A DNA stretch of 64,000 bases from Fomitopsis serialis (lineage: Eukaryota; Basidiomycota; Agaricomycetes; Polyporales; Fomitopsidaceae): assembly GCF_022376445.1 (NCBI RefSeq), contig NW_025954989.1, positions 186,001-250,000 on the forward strand, in the 5' to 3' direction. Shown here one piece after another: positions 25,201-33,459 of this stretch; position 1 is the stretch's first letter, and every line of letters starts with the position of its first letter. Under the pieces are notes generated by a model. It ran no database searches, was not told the DNA's origin, and saw only the letters and a list, made by a program, of their open reading frames with translations. Both the position numbers and the translations under genes were made by a program.

Positions 25201-27826
25201 TTGGGCTCTTGCTCATTTCGACGTCGTCGGTTACTTGGAAAGCCAAACGGAGAACAGAGCTTCAGATGTTCCACCCGAGAACCTGGCACTGCACATCACA
25301 CAGGCTATCAAAGGTACGTCGTATGCGAATATGTAGTTCGGCAATGGGGGCTAACGATGTGTGGACAGGATTCTTCACTTCCATCAACTTGCGGAATGAG
25401 AACACCCTACAAGACACCCTGCGGTTGCTCACACTCTGGTTCAAGTACGGAGATCATGTCGATGTCAGCCAAGCGATGAGCTCGGCTTCGTGACCGTTGA
25501 GGTGGACACGTGGTTGGAAGTCATCCCTCAGGTAATCGCGCTCGTTTGTCCCTAGTCATCTGTCTGACTGTGAGCCAGATCATTGCCCGAATTCAAACGC
25601 CTAGTGCCAATATTCGCCGAGACATCAACCGACTTCTCACTGAAGTCGGGAAGCACCATCCGCAAGCCTTGGTGTACCCGTTGACTGTGGCGTCTAAGTC
25701 CTCTAGCGCGACCCGTAAGAATGCTGCAGAATCCATCATGAACCGCATGAGGGAGCACAGTGAGGAGGTCGTCAAACAGGTATGCCTCTCGCACCGTCCA
25801 TTACACGCATATCAATACGTCTCTAGGCCAACATTGTCAGCCATGAACTGATCCGAGTGGCTATCCTCTGGCACGAAATGTGGCACGAAGGTCTTGAGGA
25901 GGCGTCGAGATTGTACTTCACGAACAAGGATCCGGAGGGCATGATTGTGTTCCTGGAGCCATTGCACAAGATGATCGAGGATGTAGGTTCACTACGATGT
26001 TTGCGGGAGCTTCAGCTCAACATGCAACCAGGGACCCCAAACAGCGCGCGAAACGTCGTTCCATCAAGTCTTTGGTCGTGATCTGCAGGACGCTCGCGAG
26101 GCATGCAGGCGCTGGCGAGTCTTTGGCGAGCAGAGAGACCTCGATCGGGCTTGGGAGATTTACTACTCTGTAAGTAGGGCGGCTTCTGACAGTCGCGCAG
26201 TGTTGACCTCCCCACAGGTTTTCAAGAAAATTGAGAAGCAACTACAGAACCTGACGACGCTCGATCTCCAATTCGTCTCCCCTGCACTCCTGAAGTCTCG
26301 AGATCTCCAGCTCGCAGTACCAGGTGCCTATCAAGCAGGACGACCGGTCATCACTATCGTCAGCTTTGCCACAAAGCTAGTCGTCATTCAGTCTAAGCAG
26401 CGGCCGCGACGTCTCTCGCTGAGAGGCAGTGATGGCAAGGACTACCAATACGTTTTGAAAGGTACGTGTCATCTGGACGGCTACGATCGTATCACTCACT
26501 TTACTCCAGGACACGAGGACCTGCGTCAAGACGAGCGTGTCATGCAGCTATTCAGTCTCGTCAACAACCTGCTATCCATTGACACTGACTGCTTCAAGAG
26601 ACATCTGCATATCCAGCGTTTCCCTGTGATTCCACTCGCTCCTAATGCCGGATTGCTGGGATGGGTTAAGGACAGTGATACTCTCCATGTCTTGGTCAAG
26701 GACTACAGGGAATCGCGCAAGATCCTGCTGAACATCGAGTATCGCTTGATACTCAACGTAAGTTGAGGTGGACGTTTCCATTTGCAAATGCTGATACGCC
26801 TGGCAGATGGCGCCCGACTACGAGAACTTGATTCTGCTGCAGAAGATCGAAGTCTTCGAATACGCGCTTGAGAACACCACCGGGCAAGACCTCTATCGTG
26901 TGCTCTGGCTCAAGAGCGCGAGCTCCGAGCATTGGCTGGAGCGACGCGCTACATACACGCGCTCGCTCGCCGTGAACAGCATGGTCGGTCACATTCTCGG
27001 TCTGGGCGATCGTCACCCGTCCAACATGATGCTCGAGCGGAACACCGGGAAGGTGGTGCACATCGATTTCGGTGACTGTTTCGAGGTCGCGATGCACCGA
27101 GAGAAATTCCCCGAGAAGATTCCGTTCCGGCTGACCAGAATGCTCACGCATGCTATGGAGGTCAGCGGCATCGAGGGTAGCTTCAGGAATACGTGCGAGA
27201 TCAGCATGAAGGTCTTGCGAGACAACAAGGAGTCTCTCATGGCTGTACTCGAGGCCTTTGTATACGACCCTCTCATCAACTGGAGGTTGATGCAAGCCGA
27301 TACTGTTGATGTTCGACGACCGGAGGGTACGCATGTTATTGCATCCTACATGGAAACCTCTGATATCGACAGTGATTGTAGACCCTGCTCGCGAAACGAC
27401 TCGTACTTCAGCATACCCTCAAGGGCCGATACGGAAGTTGAAGGCGGACGAAAACGACATCTTCAATGGTGAGTATTCGCACAGCTGCCTAGAGAAGAGA
27501 ACGCTGTGCTCACGTTGGAGCAGAGCGTCAGGAGATTCGCAACGAACGTGCATTGTTCGTATATAATCGGGTGCAACACAAATTGACAGGTGAGGAGAAA
27601 TGCTCTTCCAAAACAACATCTGCTGACGTTGCGAGCCAGGTCGTGACTTCAATCCGGACGTCCCGCTTTCTGTCGCTGCGCAAGTCGATAAGCTTATCAT
27701 TCAGGCTACCTCGCTCGAAAATCTATGTCAGTGTTTCTCAGGATGGTGCGTACAGTCTTCTTTATTGTCTTTTGTGATCGTGGCGCTCATGCCGTGGTTT
27801 GTCGTGTCAGGTGTGCTTTCTGGTGA
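19236..27826 (+). CDS. TOR: TOR serine/threonine kinase (PIKK family)
   Basis: About 30 exons. The N-terminal half is alpha-helical HEAT-type repeat ([19 protein letters not shown]... [20 protein letters not shown]... [18 protein letters not shown]). FAT follows from about 23.3 kb ([37 protein letters not shown]). FRB is at about 25.85-26.16 kb ([20 protein letters not shown]; the Ser that determines rapamycin sensitivity is present). The kinase domain at 26.2-27.3 kb has [16 protein letters not shown], the catalytic loop [14 protein letters not shown] and metal-binding HIDFGDCFE. The FATC tail ends SGW-CAFW across a last small intron, TGA 27824-27826. TOR is the nutrient-sensing growth kinase of TORC1/TORC2. 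One -1 break occurs at 25481 ([15 protein letters not shown]), cured by a second C; otherwise the gene looks intact. Only one TOR gene is in this window. Confidence 0.95.
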
Positions 27827-28144
27827 TCAATTAGAAGAGGCTTCGATATGTATCTCTAGGATAGTGTGCTCTCTGTCTCTTGATATCGTCGTGCTGTTAT
27901 TACGCTCTGAATCATGTGTACTCATACTACAGGACCCCATACAATCTGCTTTCACTTTCTTCGGACTGCTACGCAATGGCATCCCACGATACACGGCGAA
28001 TTGGTCCGTCTGAATTGCGGGCTTGTACAGTGCTTCGTTAACGGGCTTGTGAGCATATTCATGGCGGGGTCATGACTCCGCATCTCAGAATTATAAGACT
28101 TGAGTTTTTGGGGGCACTTCCCAGGAGGTGAATCGGGCTACATA
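27827..28144. other. 3' flank of TOR
   Basis: AT-richer non-coding sequence between the TOR stop and the MITE. No feature recognised. Confidence 0.4.
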
Positions 28145-28359
28145 CTGTATCGGGCCGGGATCTCGGCCAGACAGGGTACTCGGTCAGTCGACCACCATGG
28201 GCTCATTCCTAAAGTTAATTACAAGAAAAGCATATCAGGAGGTAGAGGAGGATTGTGAGAGACGACTGGTATGCGTAATCGGTCGTAAGACTGGGAACTG
28301 AGCCTACGGCACTCGACTGACCGAGTACCATGTCCGGCCGAGATCCCGGCCCGATACAG
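28145..28359. mobile_element. MITE, 215 bp, 47-bp terminal inverted repeats, TA flanks
   Basis: The left terminus 28145-28191 (starting CTGTATCGGGCCGGGATCTC) and right terminus 28313-28359 are inverted copies with only two mismatches in 47 positions. TA dinucleotides flank both ends (28143-28144 and 28360-28361), the target duplication typical of Tc1/mariner-derived elements. The 121-bp centre has no coding capacity. It lies between TOR and the F-box/RCC1 gene, about 190 nt upstream of the latter's ATG, so it may affect its promoter. The transcript would fold into a long hairpin. Confidence 0.82.
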
Positions 28360-28545
28360 TAGATCTTGATCTGAGATGAGAGGTCAATCACGTGCCATGA
28401 CATCAGGTACAGGCTACTAGTACGGACTGCGCCCCGGGGGACAGTGCACCGCGCACCACTGCGCTTGCAAGCATAATCGATTGTGCAACCACCACCACCG
28501 CCTGAGCAGTTCACCGCGATCCTCATTCCAACAAAGCCTGCAAAC

Positions 28546-30831
28546 ATGCCTCAGCTTACTGACTTGCCAGTCGAACTCTTCCTCGACAACATACTGCCAC
28601 TGCTTCCTGTTCCTGATCTATCCAGTCTCGGTTGCGTGAACAGCCACTTCGCCCAACTGACCTCAGACGAGACGTTCTGGCACAGAAAGATCCAACAGGA
28701 CTTCAACTTCACCGGGTCAGAAACTGCAAGAAAGAATGGATGGAAGTTCTTATATCGCCGTTTCTCCAAGCCCCGCGTCTTTGTCTGGGGGTGCGTCAGT
28801 TCTGGTTCGCGAAGAGTCGGTGATTAACAAGGACACATAGTGAGCGGAGCCACGGAAGGCTAGGATTGACCGAAGACCAGCTTCCTCAACCTGTCATGCG
28901 CGATGCTGTACCGTACCCTGTACAGTTGCGCATCCCAGACGTGCGCATCGTCAACCTTATCGCCGGAGGATGGTGAGATCCCAGCAGAATGGACATGGGT
29001 GTGGAGGCTGATGACTCTCAGGTCATTTCACGCATTGGACTCTCGTGGTACCATCTATGTGTGGGGTAAGTAAGTTCTCCTTATTTCACGACTTTGCTTC
29101 ACGAAATGCGTAGGAGTGCTCGATGGAGACAGTGCTGCCCTGCGTAGCGAAGGCTACGCCATGCCGGCCAAGCGCACGGAAGGTCCCATGCGACTCAATC
29201 TCCCCGTGAAGATCCGAAGTATCAGGTATGTTTGCTTACAATTCCTCTCGTTCTATACCTACCGTGTATTCTATCAGCTGTGGGCGATCGCACTGTGCCG
29301 CGCTCGATGCCAGCTCGTGCGTCTGGACCTGTATCTCGTGGGGTCGGCCCTTCATCCTATCAAGTCCCCTTCTCGACAAGACATCTCCCGAGACGACTCC
29401 TGCCCAAATTACTAGTGGCTGGTCATTCTCGGCGATCCTCACCGAATCCGGTGACGTCCTGGTATTTTGGCCTTTCTCTGGCGACATGGCGGACGCTATC
29501 GCCACTAAATCGGAGGAACTCGATCAACTAAGCACCTCGCAGCCTACCAGGGCACTACCATCGTCACAGGAGCCCAGTGTCATTCCGTGCTATACGTGGA
29601 GGTTGCAAGGCATCGACCCAGTGAGGCTACCTGCCATTCCGACCGGCGACCTACCCGAGTTAAATGGAACCGGCGTGACGGTAGAAGGCGAAACGAAGCT
29701 TATCAAGGTGGCTGGTATGGACAACACGATCGTCGGACTGACCAACAAGGGGCACGTCCTCATGTACCAGATGATGGGAGGGGAGAATCTACAGATTCGC
29801 AACCGTTGGGAATACGTGAGCGTCCGGCCGCCGTCGTGCTTGGCGCCTCTTATGAGTCTTCTCGTCTAGCTCCCTGAGTTCAGTGAGGTCGAGAAAGTTA
29901 AAGTACACAGTACCTTTACCGATACAACGTCCGAAGGACAGACACGCCCGGAACCTCCAGAAACCATGTTGATTACTCACGTGGGTGCGACTACCTTCCC
30001 CAGTCATCTGTACTGAATTTACCGCCGCCACTTCAGATTTCTGCTCAATTCAGAACGTTTGTTGCCTACTCAACTGGCGAGCGTTCCGTTGTCATCATGG
30101 GGAAAATTCAAGATCCTGGCTTTGTACCTGCCGGAGCCCCCCATACCCCGCCTCAAGTCTCACCCATGATACTCCCGGCGCTGCAGAATCGCGACGTCAT
30201 TTCCGTCGTACTCGGTGATTACCACTACGGTGCGCTGACGGCTGACGGCAAGCTCCTCACCTGGGGCGCATACTCCAAAGGCGCGTCCGGTCTCGGTGAT
30301 CCTAGGAAGATCCCTGTGGGTCAACCCGGCGGATTCGGGGATGAGGACCAGCTTCAGGCGGCCGAGACGCGATGGAACATCTTGAGGTTTCCTCCCCCTG
30401 ATGTGACGGTGCCGACGGAGGTTCGGTTTGACCATGGAGCGAAGAAGCAGAGGGAGACGTACTGCTTCGCCGCAGCTGCAGCAGGCTGGCACATGGGTGC
30501 ATTGGTCATAGACCTGGAGGTAGGGAGCCACCATTCTGTCGTTTACGGCCGACCGTCGAGACTGAATGGATGTCCGCAGCCGGATGCCGAGAATGAGGAC
30601 GAGGAGGCCGTGACAGATGAAAGTCAGCTTGACATGCCGGGTGCGTTTCCTGGGAATGAGCCGGACCATGGGCCCCGGGATTTCCCTGAAACACCCGGAG
30701 CCTTTCCAAGGATCCCGTTCGGCCGTGGTGGGCGCGGCATCCGGCTCGGTCTTGCTATGGCACGAGGGACAAGGCGGGGCGCTGCAAGAGGACGCGGAGG
30801 TGGCGGAGGGCCTGAACCTGCGATGGGGTGA
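28546..30831 (+). CDS. F-box / RCC1-repeat protein, Saf1-like
   Basis: ATG 28546 follows a short leader. The N-terminus is an F-box (LTDLPVELFLDNILPLLPVP, then LGCVNSHFAQL, FWHRKI). RCC1-type blades follow in later exons: RVFVWG-ERSHGRLGLTED, SFHALDSRGTIYVWG, SCGRSHCAALD, LTSGWSF-like SGWSFSAILTESGDVLVF, GVTVEGETKLIKVAGMDNTI, and DYHYGALTADGKLLTWGAYS. This order is that of the SCF-associated factor Saf1, a substrate adaptor of an SCF ubiquitin ligase. The C-terminus after an apparent last intron (donor GAG|GTAGGG, about 30518-30580) is acidic and then Gly/Arg-rich (FGRGGRGIRLG, RGAARGRGGGGG), an RGG-like tail I do not associate with yeast Saf1. The stop is TGA 30829-30831. Intron positions were inferred by frame continuity. 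Confidence 0.82.
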
Positions 30832-30964
30832 CGAATACACAGAACGCCATACAAACCGATCCGACCCAAGACGATATGTATTGTTGTATTAGTACTGCTT
30901 GATGTTATAGAGCGTACCTCGTTGCGCAGGAAGATTGTCAAAAATAAGACTGTGCGTCACATAG

Positions 30965-31043
30965 GGCTTGGCCGGGAATTGAACCCGGGACCTCCTCCAA
31001 ACATTAACCCTAAGAAGGAATCATACCTCTAGACCACCAAGCC
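30965..31043 (-). tRNA. tRNA-Pro (anticodon AGG), 8-nt intron
   Basis: Minus strand: acceptor GGCTTGG pairs perfectly with CCAAGCC; T arm CCGGGTTCAATTCCCGG; anticodon stem CCTTC/GGAGG; loop TTAGGG, an 8-nt intron, then T. The anticodon is AGG. A T-run terminator (AAAAA on the plus strand near 30941) follows. It is a paralog of the copy at 18994-19074, differing in acceptor stem, D loop and intron. Confidence 0.92.
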
Positions 31044-31306
31044 ATGAAAGAGAACACCACAAATGGCACCAATACGACGGAACAGTATGTCCTCCAGGGC
31101 CTTCGCGATTGCAGACGGTGGCAGAGAAATCGTACCGAGATTGGCATTAATGTGGAATCCGATGATGGTAAGCTGACCACTGAGGCCGAGGGGTAGAAGG
31201 CAGCCCGGGCGCGTAGTGGCCAAGTTAGATCGTGTTTGTTGTTGGCAGTTCCCACCGGCGTGGCCGGGCCTTCGATTCCGACGCCCTCTTCCTACTGCAT
31301 TTACTT

Positions 31307-31321
31307 TCCTTCAGGGACCCC
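31307..31321. repeat. Left target-site duplication of LINE
   Basis: TCCTTCAGGGACCCC, identical over 15 bp to 38007-38021. Confidence 0.88.
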
Positions 31322-31395
31322 GAAAAACGCTCCTCTTTCCACTACCACATCCATCTCGACTTTTCCCACGCTCGGAAAATAGAGAAGAAAGGTAG

Positions 31396-33459
31396 ATGAG
31401 TAGAGCCAAAGAGACCCAAGAGGGGGTCGGCGGAGATCATAGGCACCAGCCCTATCCTACACGCACATACGAGGGTGATCCAAAAAACCAAGGCCACCAG
31501 GTCGAGGGAAAAACGCGAGGGAAGCCCGAGACCCCGGCGCTAATACCGACGACCCCGAGTCGAGGACGCAGCGCCCTCAAAAAACTCGCGAGTTCTATCA
31601 TAAGGTCCCCTAAGCTAACAACGAATATGACAGGCATAGAACAGACCTATGCAGGGGAGACAGAGGAAAAGGAGATGGACGATGAGACAACGAGTTTAGA
31701 ATCTCCGACCCCGAGACCGACCAGACCGCACACAGATGCGAGGATGGACGAGAACGTCGACGACATGTTCAGCCCGAAAGCAGGAGACGACAACACACGT
31801 AAGATGATACTCTTAGAGGAGGCGTTGAGCCGCGCAGCGGGCCTACTGGAAGGGGTGTCGATACACGCTGAGTACCCAACTACTATCATCAAACACGCGG
31901 AAAACATCGCGAAAAGACTCACTAAATTGTGTGAACCACAGGCAACCGCTCAGGCGACTAGGCCGGTGGCACAAGCACCGCCCACCACAAGCGCCGAAAC
32001 GGCACTACTGGACAGCATAGCGAAGACGATTGAGAGGTTGGCTACCAGGATGGACGCCATGGAGGCCAGGAGCCCAGCTGCCAGCCCTGACACCATCTAC
32101 TCGGAAAACGACACCGCCACCATCAGGACGACGATGACCAAGCCGGCGAAGAGTGGGCCGTCCTACCAAACAGTGGTAGCGACCTCAAAGCCAATCGCCC
32201 CGAAGCCGAGAGCGCCGCCACGCCAGTCTCTCAACCCGCTGTCAGCGCACCACCACACGCGTTTGATAGTGGAGATGAAAGACGGACCGACGGAGAGGGA
32301 GAGGCCAAGCGAGGTTGAGATAGTCAAGTACATCAACGAGGTGCTCAGGGGGAGCGACGAGAGCAAGCACCTGTGGGTGGTGAACGTGAAGTTCAACGCC
32401 CACAACAATTGCATCATCTTCACGCGGTCTGACCAGTCGGCAGGGGAGCTCGCTCCCTTCGCGCCAAGATTTGTAGATTACTTCGCGGGCAACCGAGAAA
32501 CACGGATACGGGCGGACGAGAAGTGGTTCAAGGTTCAGCTAAACGGGGTTCGTACGCGCAATGATAGGACAGGAGATATTGCGACTCCGGAGGAGGTAGA
32601 GGCGGAACTCCGGAGCCTCAACCCGGACTACGCCAAGATGGCAGTATGGGACCTCCCGCGCTGGATGAGACACAGGGGAGACTTACTGACCCGAAGCTTC
32701 TCGTCCGTCGTCCTCGCCCTCAAGACTCAAGCAGATGCCGACCACCTGGTGAACCGAGTAAAGAACATGGCCATAGCAGGCCAGTTCGCAGACGTTCAAC
32801 GATATGCTGACAAACCCCCTGTGCTACAGTGCGGGAGATGCTGGGACTTCGGCCACACACGCTCGCGCTGCCACGGAATGGAGAAGTGTCGGATATGCGG
32901 TGAGACAGAGCACAACGAGGGAAACCACGTCTGCAAGGAGTGTGAGAGTGCAAAACCAGACGGGGACACTAACATGGAGGAATGCAAGCATGACTTCAAA
33001 TGCGCCAACTGCAACGGCCCGCACTCGGCAAACTGGCGAGAGTGCGCAAGCCGGTCCAGGGCAGCAGGTAACACGAAGTCCAAGCCATCGCGCGTGCCAG
33101 AGGGCGCGAAGACCAGCTCCGCAGGCCCAGGGTGGATAGAGGCACGAGGCCCAAAGGGGACAACAAACACGAACAAGGGAGCAACACCCAGCCAGGCGCA
33201 ACGCAAGGAAGATGCACGGACCAAGAACCGCTTTGAGACCCTCAACCAAGTGAAGGCCAAGGACGACCTGGAGTCGCTGATAAAGCGATTCCCCGAGTTT
33301 GACGAACCGTTTTGCCAAGCCGCGTTGATCGTATCTGACAGTGATTTCTCAGCAGCAGTGGCCTACATCGAAAGCAGGCTCTCGACGAGCCAGAGCCTGG
33401 CGAGGACCCGCAACCAAGAGCAAGAACAAGAAGAGAACCTGGCAGCGTCCTCAGTATGA
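31396..33459 (+). CDS. LINE ORF1, nucleic-acid-binding gag-like protein (687 aa)
   Basis: One uninterrupted frame. The N-terminal ~280 residues are low complexity, rich in Thr/Pro/Lys/Glu. A structured middle follows (HHTRLIVEMKDG, IVKYINEVLRG, KWFKVQLNGVRT, WDLPRWMRHRG). From about residue 477 there are three zinc-knuckle-like clusters: CGRCWDFGHTRSRC (C-x2-C-x4-H-x4-C), CRICGETEHNEGNHVC and CANCNGPHSANWREC. Near the C-terminus LIKRFPEFDEPFCQAAL...FSAAVAYIESRL looks like a UBA/CUE-type three-helix segment. In the family, ORF1 coats the element RNA into RNP particles and acts as chaperone for target-primed reverse transcription. The stop codon overlaps the ORF2 start as ATGA (33456-33459). 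Confidence 0.88.
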   Translation: MSRAKETQEGVGGDHRHQPYPTRTYEGDPKNQGHQVEGKTRGKPETPALIPTTPSRGRSALKKLASSIIRSPKLTTNMTGIEQTYAGETEEKEMDDETTSLESPTPRPTRPHTDARMDENVDDMFSPKAGDDNTRKMILLEEALSRAAGLLEGVSIHAEYPTTIIKHAENIAKRLTKLCEPQATAQATRPVAQAPPTTSAETALLDSIAKTIERLATRMDAMEARSPAASPDTIYSENDTATIRTTMTKPAKSGPSYQTVVATSKPIAPKPRAPPRQSLNPLSAHHHTRLIVEMKDGPTERERPSEVEIVKYINEVLRGSDESKHLWVVNVKFNAHNNCIIFTRSDQSAGELAPFAPRFVDYFAGNRETRIRADEKWFKVQLNGVRTRNDRTGDIATPEEVEAELRSLNPDYAKMAVWDLPRWMRHRGDLLTRSFSSVVLALKTQADADHLVNRVKNMAIAGQFADVQRYADKPPVLQCGRCWDFGHTRSRCHGMEKCRICGETEHNEGNHVCKECESAKPDGDTNMEECKHDFKCANCNGPHSANWRECASRSRAAGNTKSKPSRVPEGAKTSSAGPGWIEARGPKGTTNTNKGATPSQAQRKEDARTKNRFETLNQVKAKDDLESLIKRFPEFDEPFCQAALIVSDSDFSAAVAYIESRLSTSQSLARTRNQEQEQEENLAASSV

